Positions 36,206 through 44,143 of a stretch of 49,935 bases of DNA are shown here, one piece after another. How positions within the stretch are numbered: the stretch's first letter is position 1; the number at the start of each line of letters is the position of its first letter. The notes beneath the pieces are model-generated. The model was not told the origin of the DNA, did no database searches, and worked only from the letters and a program-made list of their open reading frames with translations. Position numbers and translations under genes: made by a program. This DNA is from Pseudomonadota bacterium (GTDB lineage Bacteria > Pseudomonadota > Gammaproteobacteria > Burkholderiales > Burkholderiaceae_C): positions 1 to 49,935 of the forward strand of contig JAFEEH010000238.1 of NCBI GenBank assembly GCA_018241185.1, in the 5' to 3' direction.

Positions 36206-37435
36206 ATGACCCACGCCCTGCGCAGCGGCGCCCACGCGCCGCGCCAACTGTTCAGCACCACGCCGGCCCAGCGCGTGGCAATGGCCCGTCAGCAGTTCTT
36301 CGAGGAAGGCCTGCGCCCCTCGGGCCTCGTGGGCGAAGCGGTCATCCAGTCGTGGATGCGTTGCCGCCGCACGCATGCCGACACGCGGCATCCTGTGGCT
36401 TTCGATCCCGTCACGCCGAGCCGCCTGCATTCGGCGCTCGGCCGCAACCGCGAGCTCCTCGCGGCGGCAAGCGCCGAGCTGCAGGCGATGGAGGCGGCGC
36501 TGGCCGGCACCGACTGCCGCGTGCTGCTGACCGACAGCGACGGCGTGATGCTGCACGTGACGCACCACCCCATGGCGCCGCGGCAGCCGGTGCTGCACCG
36601 CACGGCACGCGTGGGCGTGAACATCGCCGAACACATGGTGGGCACCACCGCCCCGGGCATCGTCGCCAGCACCGGGCAAGCCTGCACCGTGAGCGGTGCG
36701 GAGCACTATTTCGACCTGCTGCGCGAGGTGCACTGCGCCGCCGCGCCGATCCGCGATGTGCACGGACGGCTGGCCGGCGTGCTCGACCTGTCGGTGGAAG
36801 GACAGCGCTTCGGCTTCGATGCCGGCTCGATGGTGGGCCTGTACGCCACCACCATCGAGAACCGGCTGCTGCAGGCCCAGTCCGGCGCCCACCTCGTCCT
36901 GCGCTTCCAGGCCAGTCCCGCGTTGCTGGGCACGCCGCTGGAGGCACTGGCCGGCATCGCGGCCGACGGCACGGTGGCCTGGCTCAACGACGCCGGCGCG
37001 CGCCTGATCGGCCGGCTGCCTGCCGGGGCCGGCGAACGCCGCGTGGACGAACTGCTCGGCCACGACCTGCCCAGCCTGCTGCGCCTGGGCGGCCGCGAGG
37101 CGGCGCAACCGATGCGGCTCGCCAGCGGCCTGGGGGTGTGGATGCAGGCGCGGCTGCATGCGGCCGACGGCATCGACTTCCGCCATGCGGTGGCGGGGAC
37201 GGGGCCAGGGGCGCCGGCCGCCCGCACGCCAGCCGTGGCCGACGACGCCACCCAGACGAACACGGACGATGGCTCCTCGAGCGCGCCTGGCAGCGCCGAG
37301 ACGCTGCGCGAGCACAGCCGCAAGCTGGTCGCCGACACGCTCGATGCACACGGGGGCAATGTCTCGCGCGCTGCGCGGCAGCTTGGCATTTCACGCGGAA
37401 CGCTGTACCGGCGCCTGCGCGGCATCGACCGCTGA
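36206..37435 (+). CDS. AcoR-like GAF/Fis-type regulator lacking the AAA+ sigma-54 domain
   Basis: A 409-residue protein. The start at 36206 (MTHALRS) is preferred; the upstream 40 in-frame residues cover the promoter region. Residues about 30-70 (ESGLRPS-like EEGLRPSGLVGEAVIQSWMRC) and a GAF domain (about 110-235) match the N-terminus of acetoin-type activators. A short PAS-like stretch (about 240-330) follows, then a linker, then a C-terminal Fis helix-turn-helix (NVSRAARQLGISRGTLYRRL). The GAFTGA-bearing AAA+ domain, which would sit between them, is absent with no sign of frameshift. It must therefore act without sigma-54 ATPase activity. Flanked by the PQQ dehydrogenase (divergent) and the E1 genes (downstream). 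Confidence 0.88.
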   Translation: MTHALRSGAHAPRQLFSTTPAQRVAMARQQFFEEGLRPSGLVGEAVIQSWMRCRRTHADTRHPVAFDPVTPSRLHSALGRNRELLAAASAELQAMEAALAGTDCRVLLTDSDGVMLHVTHHPMAPRQPVLHRTARVGVNIAEHMVGTTAPGIVASTGQACTVSGAEHYFDLLREVHCAAAPIRDVHGRLAGVLDLSVEGQRFGFDAGSMVGLYATTIENRLLQAQSGAHLVLRFQASPALLGTPLEALAGIAADGTVAWLNDAGARLIGRLPAGAGERRVDELLGHDLPSLLRLGGREAAQPMRLASGLGVWMQARLHAADGIDFRHAVAGTGPGAPAARTPAVADDATQTNTDDGSSSAPGSAETLREHSRKLVADTLDAHGGNVSRAARQLGISRGTLYRRLRGIDR

Positions 37436-37491
37436 GCGCCTTGCGCGTCACCCAGGCGACGCGCCCCTGGGTTAGCCCCCTCGCCCCGAAT

Positions 37492-37509
37492 TAGTCACGT
37501 TCGTTACGA
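37492..37509. repeat. Degenerate copy of the GTCAC-N4-GTGAC palindrome
   Basis: TAGTCAC-GTTC-GTTACGA, differing at two arm positions from the palindrome in the 67-bp elements at 27796-27813 and 39563-39580, and preceded by GAAT as copy 1 is. It lies 41 bp upstream of the E1 alpha start. The other end of the 67-bp element is not evident here. Confidence 0.5.
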
Positions 37510-37549
37510 TTTTGGCTGCAACGCACGCTGGATGTGCGCTGGAGACGAG

Positions 37550-38569
37550 ATGCATTCCGCGCTTTCCGGGCTCGAGGCCCTGGATCTTTACCGCACGATG
37601 GTGCGCATTCGCGCCTTCGAGAACGCCGCCGAGGTGGCCAGCCAGGGCGGCGTCAGTGCCTATGGGCAGCAGGCGGCCGGCGCCGCCAAGGTGCGCGGCC
37701 CGCTGCACCTGTCGACCGGGCAGGAGGCCGTGCCCGCCGGCGTGTGCGCACACCTGCATGCCCAGGATTACCTCACGTCGACCCACCGCGGCCACGGCCA
37801 CACGCTGGCCAAGGGCGCCGACCTCGGTCGCATGATGGCCGAGCTGTTCGGCAAGGCCACGGGCTTCAACGGCGGCAAGGGCGGCTCGATGCACATCGCC
37901 GACTTCTCCGTCGGCATGCTGGGCGCCAACGGGGTCGTGGCCGCGGGCCTGCCGATCGCCGTGGGCGCTGCACACGCCCAGAAGATCCAGAAGCGCAGCG
38001 CCATCACCGCCTGCTTCTTCGGCGACGGCGCCATCAACCGCGGGCCCTTTCTCGAATCGCTGAACTGGGCGCGCGTCTACGCGCTGCCGGTGCTCTTCGT
38101 GTGCGAGGACAACCGCTGGAGCGCCACCACCGCGAGCGGGCCCATGACCGCGGGCGACGGCGCTTCCGCGCGCGCCGAATCGCTGGAGATTCCCGCCACC
38201 CAGGTCGACGGCAACGACGTCTTTGCCGTGCACGAGGCCGCGCGTCGCCTGGTGGCCGAAGTGCGTGCCGGCGAGGGCCCTCGCCTGCTGCACGCACTGA
38301 CCTACCGCGTGAAGGGCCATGTTTCGGTCGACCCGGCGGCCTACCGCGACCCGGCCGAGCTGCAGGCCGCGCTGCAGACCGACCCGATCGCCCGCGCACG
38401 CAACCGCCTGCTGGCCGGCGGTGTCGACGCAGCGGCGCTGGCCGCGGTCGAGAACGAGGCGCACGCCGAGGTGGAGGCCGCGCTCGCCGCGGCCGACGCG
38501 GCCGCGTGGCCCGAGGCCGCCGCCGCCTTCACCGACGTGCAGACCCTCGGCGAAGGGCAATGGAAATGA
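37550..38569 (+). CDS. Thiamine-diphosphate 2-oxoacid (acetoin-type) dehydrogenase E1 alpha
   Basis: A 339-residue subunit. The ATG at 37550 is chosen over 37532 because GGAGACGAG immediately precedes it. The thiamine diphosphate motif runs from GDG at 158-160 (GDGAINRG) to Asn188 (CEDNRW); HRGHGH at 79-84 supplies active-site histidines. The sequence is closest in style to AcoA and related acetoin/2-oxoacid dehydrogenase E1 alpha chains. E1 alpha and beta together decarboxylate the substrate and transfer the acyl group to a lipoyl E2. No E2 or E3 gene follows, so those must come from elsewhere or be dispensable. Overlaps the beta-subunit start by 4 nt. Confidence 0.9.
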   Translation: MHSALSGLEALDLYRTMVRIRAFENAAEVASQGGVSAYGQQAAGAAKVRGPLHLSTGQEAVPAGVCAHLHAQDYLTSTHRGHGHTLAKGADLGRMMAELFGKATGFNGGKGGSMHIADFSVGMLGANGVVAAGLPIAVGAAHAQKIQKRSAITACFFGDGAINRGPFLESLNWARVYALPVLFVCEDNRWSATTASGPMTAGDGASARAESLEIPATQVDGNDVFAVHEAARRLVAEVRAGEGPRLLHALTYRVKGHVSVDPAAYRDPAELQAALQTDPIARARNRLLAGGVDAAALAAVENEAHAEVEAALAAADAAAWPEAAAAFTDVQTLGEGQWK

Positions 38570-39531
38570 GCGCAGTGAACCAACTCAGCTACGCCGACGC
38601 GGCCGTGCGCGCCGTCGCGCACGAGATGGAAACCGACCCGCGCGTGGTCGTGCTCGGCGAGGACGTCGGTCGCGGCGGCATCTTCGGCCAGTACAAGGGG
38701 CTGCAGCCGCGCTTCGGCACCAACCGCATCATCGACACGCCGATCAGCGAGGCGGCCATCATGGGCGCCGGCGTGGGCATGGCGCTGGCGGGGCTCAAGC
38801 CCGTGGTCGAGATGCGCGTGGTCGACTTCGCCCTGTGCGGCATGGACGAGCTCGTCAACCAGGCCGCGAAGAACCGCTTTATGTTCGGCGGCCAGGGGCG
38901 CGTGCCGCTGGTGGCGCGCATGCCCGGCGGCATCTGGGACGCGTCGGCCGCGCAACATTCGCAGTCGCTCGAGGCCTGGTTCGCGCACCTGCCCGGCGTG
39001 GTGGTGGTGTGCCCGTCGACGCCGCAGGACAACTTCAGCCTGCTGCGCGCGGCGATCGCCTGCGAGGACCCGGTGGTCTACATCGAGCACAAGGCGCTGT
39101 GGGGCACGACCGGGCCGGTGGACGAGTCGCTCGCCGTGCCGCTGGGTTGCGCGGCGCGGCTGCGCACCGGCGACGCACTCACGATGGTGAGCTGGAGCCG
39201 GCAGGTGCAGGTGTGCGCCGCGGCCTGCGAGACGCTGGCGGCCGAAGGCATCGCGGTCGACCTGATCGACCTGCGCACGCTCTGGCCCTGGGACCGCGAG
39301 GCCGTGCTCGACAGCTGCGGCCGCACCGGCCGGCTGCTGGTGGTGCACGAAGCGGTGCAGGCGGCAGGCTTCGGCGCCGAGGTCGCGGCCACCGCGGCCG
39401 AGGCCACGGGCTGCCGCATCGCACGCCTCGGCGCGCCGCGCATCCCCGTGGGCTACGCGCCGGTGCTGGAAGCGCAATCGCGCGTCACGGCCGAGGCGAT
39501 CGCCGAGGCCGCCCGGCGTCTGGCAGGCTGA
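38566..39531 (+). CDS. Thiamine-diphosphate 2-oxoacid (acetoin-type) dehydrogenase E1 beta
   Basis: A 321-residue subunit starting on the ATGA overlap with E1 alpha (an ATG two codons upstream is also possible). LSYADAAVRAVAHEMETDP, LGEDVGRGGIFG, DTPISEAAIMGAGVGMAL and GMDELVNQAAKNRFMFGG are the standard E1 beta landmarks. It forms the alpha2-beta2 heterotetramer with the upstream product. Followed by a repeat element and a MarR gene instead of the dihydrolipoamide acyltransferase that normally ends such operons. Substrate not determinable; acetoin, pyruvate or a branched 2-oxoacid are candidates. Confidence 0.92.
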   Translation: MSAVNQLSYADAAVRAVAHEMETDPRVVVLGEDVGRGGIFGQYKGLQPRFGTNRIIDTPISEAAIMGAGVGMALAGLKPVVEMRVVDFALCGMDELVNQAAKNRFMFGGQGRVPLVARMPGGIWDASAAQHSQSLEAWFAHLPGVVVVCPSTPQDNFSLLRAAIACEDPVVYIEHKALWGTTGPVDESLAVPLGCAARLRTGDALTMVSWSRQVQVCAAACETLAAEGIAVDLIDLRTLWPWDREAVLDSCGRTGRLLVVHEAVQAAGFGAEVAATAAEATGCRIARLGAPRIPVGYAPVLEAQSRVTAEAIAEAARRLAG

Positions 39532-39562
39532 ACGGCGCACGCCGACGCGCCCGCTCGGCAGA

Positions 39563-39629
39563 TCGTCACGTTTGTGACGAATTTCGCGCCAGCGCCCGGC
39601 TGGCGGGCGCTGGCGGCCGATTGCACTTT
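39563..39629. repeat. Dispersed 67-bp element, inverted copy
   Basis: Starts with TCGTCAC-GTTT-GTGACGA (39563-39580) and ends with GGCCGATTGCACTTT (39615-39629), exactly the reverse complement, over the same 67-bp length, of the element at 27747-27813. Here it lies in the 143-bp gap before the MarR gene at 39675, so it could act as an operator in this location. Confidence 0.7.
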
Positions 39630-39674
39630 GGCGAATTCGCTTCCCTTTGGCCCGCGGCATGCCCACAATGGCGC

Positions 39675-40109
39675 ATGGACCCGCTCTACTTCAAGCTCGC
39701 ACGTGTGGTCAACCTGACGGCCCGTCCGTTCCAGGAATCGATCGGTCGCAAGCACCAGCTGACGCTCAACGAATGGCGCGTGCTGTCGCTGCTCGGCACC
39801 GAACCGGGCCTCACGGCGACGCAGATCGCCGAACTCACGGGCATGGACAAGATGAGCGCGAGCCGCGCGATCGCGGGCCTGTCGCGGCGGCGCCGGCTGC
39901 AGCGCCACGACGACCCGGCCGACCAGCGCCGCAGCCGCCTCTACCTCACGGCCACGGGCAAGACGCTGTGCAGCACCGTGGGTGCACTGGCGCAGGCACG
40001 CGAGGCGGCGCTCTTCGCCAAGGTCAAGCCGGCCGACCTGAGCCGGCTCGACGGCATCCTCGACACCCTGCTGGCTAGCGTGGCGGCCGACGGCCAGGCC
40101 GGCGACTGA
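39675..40109 (+). CDS. MarR-family transcriptional regulator
   Basis: A 144-residue regulator with a central winged helix (TATQIAELTGMDKMSASRAI, then the wing RHDDPADQRRSRLYLT). The first 40 residues (MDPLYFKLARVVNLTARPF) form the dimerisation helices. It lies 143 bp after the E1 beta gene and 7 bp before the end of the convergent aldo/keto reductase gene. The 67-bp element with its palindrome is 46 bp upstream and might be its binding site. Ligand unknown. Confidence 0.9.
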   Translation: MDPLYFKLARVVNLTARPFQESIGRKHQLTLNEWRVLSLLGTEPGLTATQIAELTGMDKMSASRAIAGLSRRRRLQRHDDPADQRRSRLYLTATGKTLCSTVGALAQAREAALFAKVKPADLSRLDGILDTLLASVAADGQAGD

Positions 40110-40116
40110 AAGGCCT

Positions 40117-41172
40117 TCAGCGGCCGGGCGCGCCCGCGGCGATCTGCGCACGCCGCGCATCGCCCTGGCGCGACAGCATCCAGCCCGGGTACTCGGGCGG
40201 CAGTGCGCTCACGGCATCGAGTGCCTTCAACTCGTCGGCACTCAGGCGCACGTCGGTGGCGGCGATGTTGTCGTCGAGCTGGTCGACACGCTTGGCGCCC
40301 ACGATCACCGACGTGACCACCGGCTGGTGCAGCAGCCAGGCCAGTGCGATCTGCGCCACCGACACGCCCTTGGCCTCGGCGATGCCACGCATGGCATCGA
40401 CGCAGTCCCACGCGCGGTCCTTGTTCACCGGCGGGAAGTCGAAGGCGGTGCGGCGGCTGCCGGCTTCGGCCTGCTGCGCGCGGCCGTACTTGCCGCTGAG
40501 CAGCCCGCCGGCCAGCGGACTCCACACCATCAGGCCGACACCTTCGCTGCGCATCATCGGCACCAGCTCGCGCTCCAGGTCGCGGCCGGCGATCGTGTAG
40601 TAGGCCTGCAGCGACTGGAAGCGCGCGAGGCCCAGGCGCGCCGACGTGCCCAGCGCCTTCGCGATCTGCCACGCCGCCCAGTTCGACACGCCGACGTAGC
40701 GCACGTGGCCGTGCCGCACCAGCGTGTCGAGCGCCTCCAGCGTCTCCTCGATCGGCGTGGCGGGATCGAAGCCGTGGACCTGGTAGAGGTCGATGTGGTC
40801 CAGCTGCAGGCGCTTCAGGCTGGCCTTGCACGCTTCGAGGATGTGATAGCGCGAGAGGCCACGCGAGTTGGTGCCCTTGGTGCCCGTCTCGCCCAGCACC
40901 TTGGTGGCGACCACGACGTTCTCGCGCGGCACCTTCAGGTTCTTCAAGGCCTGGCCGGTGATGACCTCGGAGTTGCCGTCGGCGTACACGTTGGCCGTGT
41001 CGATGAAGTTGATGCCGGCCTCGAGTGCGCGGCCGACGAGGCCGTCGGCCTCGGCCTGGTCGAGCCGGCCGATCTGGCCCCAGATGCCGGCGTCGCCGCC
41101 GCCGAAGGTCATGGTGCCGAGGCACAGCTCGGAAACGAAGAGGCCGGTGTGGCCCAGGGGGACGTAGCGCAT
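40117..41172 (-). CDS. Aldo/keto reductase
   Basis: A 351-residue (beta/alpha)8 NADPH-dependent reductase. The catalytic tetrad is readable: Asp58 and Tyr63 (IDTANVYADGNSE), Lys91 (VATKVLG) and His133 (YQVHGFD). The NADPH site near the C-terminus includes SVIVGAKRVDQLDDNI. The length and motif context resemble YajO/Tas-like and AKR11-14 type bacterial members. The upstream in-frame extension is not used, since the family starts MRYVPLGHTG. It is followed upstream by an SDR gene on the same strand, 128 bp away, so the two may be one operon under the LysR at 42220. Confidence 0.93.
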   Translation of the reverse strand: MRYVPLGHTGLFVSELCLGTMTFGGGDAGIWGQIGRLDQAEADGLVGRALEAGINFIDTANVYADGNSEVITGQALKNLKVPRENVVVATKVLGETGTKGTNSRGLSRYHILEACKASLKRLQLDHIDLYQVHGFDPATPIEETLEALDTLVRHGHVRYVGVSNWAAWQIAKALGTSARLGLARFQSLQAYYTIAGRDLERELVPMMRSEGVGLMVWSPLAGGLLSGKYGRAQQAEAGSRRTAFDFPPVNKDRAWDCVDAMRGIAEAKGVSVAQIALAWLLHQPVVTSVIVGAKRVDQLDDNIAATDVRLSADELKALDAVSALPPEYPGWMLSRQGDARRAQIAAGAPGR

Positions 41173-41300
41173 GCGATGAAGCTCCTTGCAGCCGCCGACA
41201 GGGACGACGACGGGCGTGCAGGGTGCATCACCTGCGCATTCCGTGTCGGGCGCGCGGGTATCGCCGCACCTGGAGTTGGCTCCAGCTGCAGGACATGCAT

Positions 41301-42086
41301 TCAGGCCGCGAAGCCGCCGTCGATGTTCAGGCTGGCGCCCGTCACGAAGCCGCCTTCGGGCCCGACCAGGTAGGCGACCATGCCCGCGATGTCGTCGGTG
41401 TGACCGTAGTGCGGCAGCGCCATGAACGAACGCACGCCCTCGGCCATCTCGCCGTCGGCCGGGTTCATCTCGGTGTCGATGGGGCCGGGCTGCACGTTGT
41501 TGATGGTGATGCCGCGCGGCCCGAGGTCGCGCGCCATCCCTTGCACCAGGCCCTTGAGGGCGGACTTGCTCATCGCATACGCGCTGCCGCCCGCGAAGGG
41601 CATGCGCTCGGCATTCGTGCTGCCGATGTTGACGATGCGCCCGCCCGTGCCCATGTGGCGTGCGGCGGCTTGCGCGCCCACGTACACGGCACGCACGTTC
41701 ACGGCCAGGGTGCGGTCCAGGTCCTCGAGCGAGAAACCATCGACGCTGCCCAGGCGCAGCACGCCGGCGTTGTTGGCGAGGATGTCGAGACGGCCGAAGT
41801 CGCGGGCGGCGTCGTCGATGCCGGCCTGCAGCGCGGCGGCGTCGGCGCTGTCGATGCGCAGGGCACGCGCACGGCCGCCTTCCGCCTGGATCGCGCGTAC
41901 CAGTTCGTCGGCCTGCGCCTGCGCGGCGCTGTAGCTGAAGGCGACCGCGGCGCCGTCGCGTGCGAGGCGGCGCACGATGGCGGCGCCGATGCCGCGCGAG
42001 CCGCCGGTGACGAAGGCGGCCTTGCCGGCCAGGGGCCGGGCCGGGGAAGAAGAAGAAGAAGAAGAAGAAGCGATGGAGGTGGTCAT
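41301..42086 (-). CDS. SDR-family oxidoreductase with N-terminal polyserine tract
   Basis: A 261-residue classical SDR: TGGSRGIG at 27-34, NNAG at 105-108, catalytic Ser156, Tyr170 and Lys174 (YAMSK). The C-terminus NIDGGFAA is standard. Residues 7-14 are eight serines encoded by a TCT repeat, ahead of the first beta strand and so unlikely to affect the fold. The start at 42086 fits the family and the divergent LysR at 42220. Substrate unknown; 3-oxoacyl-ACP reductase is the usual default label and is not supported by context. Confidence 0.9.
   Translation of the reverse strand: MTTSIASSSSSSSSPARPLAGKAAFVTGGSRGIGAAIVRRLARDGAAVAFSYSAAQAQADELVRAIQAEGGRARALRIDSADAAALQAGIDDAARDFGRLDILANNAGVLRLGSVDGFSLEDLDRTLAVNVRAVYVGAQAAARHMGTGGRIVNIGSTNAERMPFAGGSAYAMSKSALKGLVQGMARDLGPRGITINNVQPGPIDTEMNPADGEMAEGVRSFMALPHYGHTDDIAGMVAYLVGPEGGFVTGASLNIDGGFAA
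42046..42070. repeat. (GAA)8 trinucleotide microsatellite in the SDR coding region
   Basis: Twenty-five nucleotides of uninterrupted GAA repeat on the plus strand, read as TCT serine codons of the SDR. Slippage in units of three would change the number of serines without shifting the frame. Confidence 0.9.
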
Positions 42087-42190
42087 GTTGGAGTCCTTGG
42101 TGGTTTGCGGTGTCGATGCGATGCGCATCGGCTGGACGCCAGTGTGAAGACGCGCGGCCCCACCCGGTAGCCATCGAAAGGCGCCATCAA

Positions 42191-42209
42191 TTTCAACCAC
42201 GGGTTGAAA
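42191..42209. promoter_or_regulatory. Candidate LysR-box palindrome
   Basis: TTTCAACC-ACG-GGTTGAAA: perfect 8-bp arms around 3 nt, containing the T-N11-A pattern of LysR sites. It ends 10 bp before the LysR ATG and lies between the divergent LysR and SDR genes, so it probably serves autoregulation and SDR control. Confidence 0.75.
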
Positions 42210-42219
42210 ATCGCCGGCC

Positions 42220-43146
42220 ATGGAGCCCCTCAGCCACCTCGAATCCTTTGTCCGGAGCGCCGAGGGCGGCAGCTTCTCCGAGGCCGCGCGCCGCCTGGGC
42301 CTCACGCCGGCCGCGGTGAGCAAGAACGTCGCGCGCCTGGAGGCGCGGCTGGGCGTGCGCCTGTTCCGCCGCAGCACGCGGCGCCTGACGCTGACCGAGA
42401 CGGGCGAGCGCTTCCTGCAGCAGGTGTCGGGCGGCCTCGCGGCGCTGCAGGACGCGGTGGACGACGTGGCGCGACACGACGGCCAGCCCGCAGGCACGCT
42501 CAAGCTCAGCCTCGGCCTGGGTTTCGGCCGCGAGCACGTGCTGCCGCTGCTGGCGGACTTCCTCGCGCGCTACCCGGCCATCGTGCCCGACTGGCACTTC
42601 GACAACCGCGCGGTCGACCTGGTGGGCGAAGGCTTCGACGCGGCGATCGGCGGCGGCTTCGAGCTGTCGGCGGGGCTGGTGGCGCGTGAACTGGCGCCGA
42701 TTCACGTGGTGCCCGTCGCCGCGCCGAGCTACCTGGCCGGTCGCGCGATGCCGGAGCACCCGGCCGAGCTCGCGCCGCTGGACGGCCTGCTGCGCCGCTC
42801 CACGCCCACCGGCCGCGTGCGCAGCTGGACCTTGCGGCATGCCACGCACGGTGAGGTGACGGTCGAGGGGCCGCGCCCGCGCGCCATCTTCAACGACCCG
42901 GAAGCCATCGCCGAAGCGGCGCGCCTGGGGCTCGGTGTGGCCCTGCTGCCGATGCCTTTCGTCGCTGCCTCGCTCGCCCGTGGCGAACTCGTGCGCCTGC
43001 TGCCGGGCTGGCATCAGGAGGTCGGCCACGTGTGGCTCTACTACCCGAGCCGCACGCTGCTGCCGGCGAAGACGCGCGTGTTCATCGACTTCGTGCTGGC
43101 GCGCTTCGAGGCCGACGGATTCGCGCGGCGCATGCGAGCGGACTGA
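42220..43146 (+). CDS. LysR-family transcriptional regulator
   Basis: A 308-residue LysR protein with the helix-turn-helix at about residues 17-40 (FSEAARRLGLTPAAVSKNVA) and an effector domain (about 88-295) of the CrgA-like subgroup. Divergent from the SDR gene with 133 bp between and a perfect palindrome directly upstream of its own start. The SDR and possibly the aldo/keto reductase are the likely targets; such LysR/SDR/AKR groups often respond to electrophiles or aromatic compounds. Confidence 0.93.
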   Translation: MEPLSHLESFVRSAEGGSFSEAARRLGLTPAAVSKNVARLEARLGVRLFRRSTRRLTLTETGERFLQQVSGGLAALQDAVDDVARHDGQPAGTLKLSLGLGFGREHVLPLLADFLARYPAIVPDWHFDNRAVDLVGEGFDAAIGGGFELSAGLVARELAPIHVVPVAAPSYLAGRAMPEHPAELAPLDGLLRRSTPTGRVRSWTLRHATHGEVTVEGPRPRAIFNDPEAIAEAARLGLGVALLPMPFVAASLARGELVRLLPGWHQEVGHVWLYYPSRTLLPAKTRVFIDFVLARFEADGFARRMRAD

Positions 43147-43224
43147 GCCGACCGCGCACCTGTCGGCGCCCAACCGTTCAGGCTCGCCCTGAACGGTTCT
43201 CGACACCGACGCGATGTGCGGCGG

Positions 43225-43647
43225 CTACTGCTCGGCAATCACGTCGACGAACACCAGCGGCACGCTGCCGGTGTTGGCAAGGCCGTGCGACTCGCCCTTG
43301 CGCACGATGGTCACGTCGCCGGCCTTCACCGGCACGTCCTTGCCGTCCTTGTCCTTGAAGGTGCCGGTGCCCGAGACGATGACGTAGGTGTCTTCGTTGG
43401 TCGTGTGCTTGTGGTAGCCGATGGAGTCGCCCGGCTGCAGCGTGAGCCAGCTGATTTCCTTGATGGCCTGGTCCTTCGTCGCCTTGTCGCGCGTGAACGC
43501 GTATTCGCCGACGAGCGTGCCCTTGCCACCGCCGGCCTCCTTCTTGTCGGCCTTGATGAGGCTCTCCTTGGGATAGACCTCGGCACGCGCGGTGGCGACG
43601 AGGGCGACGGCCAGGCCGAGGGCGGCGAGCACGGTGGCGGGCTTCAT
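43225..43647 (-). CDS. Exported cupin-domain protein
   Basis: A 140-residue protein. I start it at 43647 ([22 protein letters not shown]), which gives a clear signal peptide cut near ARA-E24; the longer upstream frame is arginine- and glycine-rich. The single cupin barrel has both motifs: [20 protein letters not shown] and [13 protein letters not shown], with His, His, Glu and His as possible metal ligands. A periplasmic location is inferred. Small cupins bind metals or small ligands; function unknown. Monocistronic as far as can be seen, divergent from the gene at 43760. Confidence 0.85.
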   Translation of the reverse strand: MKPATVLAALGLAVALVATARAEVYPKESLIKADKKEAGGGKGTLVGEYAFTRDKATKDQAIKEISWLTLQPGDSIGYHKHTTNEDTYVIVSGTGTFKDKDGKDVPVKAGDVTIVRKGESHGLANTGSVPLVFVDVIAEQ

Positions 43648-43759
43648 GGCAGGTCTCCGGATGTGGTGTGTGGCACCCATGCTAGGGCCTGCGGCGGCCC
43701 CACCTGCCCCGGGGTTTCCACCCGCGGCGGATCGACGCCGGGCCGCTACAAACGACGCC

Positions 43760-44143
43760 ATGCCGATGTGCCTGCGCGTCGTCGACTCGATCACCGAACT
43801 GCGCGCCACCGATGCCGGTTGCGCGGCCGTGAGCGGATCGCACGGCGGGCTGAGTTCGGCGCGCTACGCGCTGGCGGCGCGGCCGGCGCTCAGCGTGTTC
43901 AACGACGCGGGCGTGGGCCGCGATGCCGCCGGCATCGCCGCACTGGGCGTCCTGCAGATGCAGGCGCTCGCGGCCTGCACGGTGGCCCACAGCAGCGCGC
44001 GCATCGGCGACGCACGCAGCACGCTCGACCAGGGCGTGCTGAGCCACGTCAACCCGGCTGCGGCCGCCCTGGGGCTTCGTCCTGGGCAGCCGCTGCGCGA
44101 GGCGCTGGCATCCCTGTCCGTGATTCCCGAGGAGACCTCCTGA
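43760..44143 (+). CDS. Conserved-looking protein of unknown function coupled to a Bug binding protein
   Basis: A 127-residue protein I do not recognise. Start taken at 43760 ([10 protein letters not shown]). The pattern [13 protein letters not shown], then [37 protein letters not shown] and a final helix is glycine-rich and reads like an enzyme or ligand-binding domain more than a structural protein. No signal peptide. Its TGA overlaps the next ATG (TGATG), so it is translationally coupled to the Bug-family binding protein; the pair may act on the same organic acid. The usual membrane subunits of tripartite tricarboxylate transporters are absent. Confidence 0.7.
   Translation: MPMCLRVVDSITELRATDAGCAAVSGSHGGLSSARYALAARPALSVFNDAGVGRDAAGIAALGVLQMQALAACTVAHSSARIGDARSTLDQGVLSHVNPAAAALGLRPGQPLREALASLSVIPEETS

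Noticed and set aside
42046-42070. Phase-variable on/off switch at the GAA repeat
   Set aside because: The unit is three nucleotides and in frame, so slippage cannot switch the gene off.
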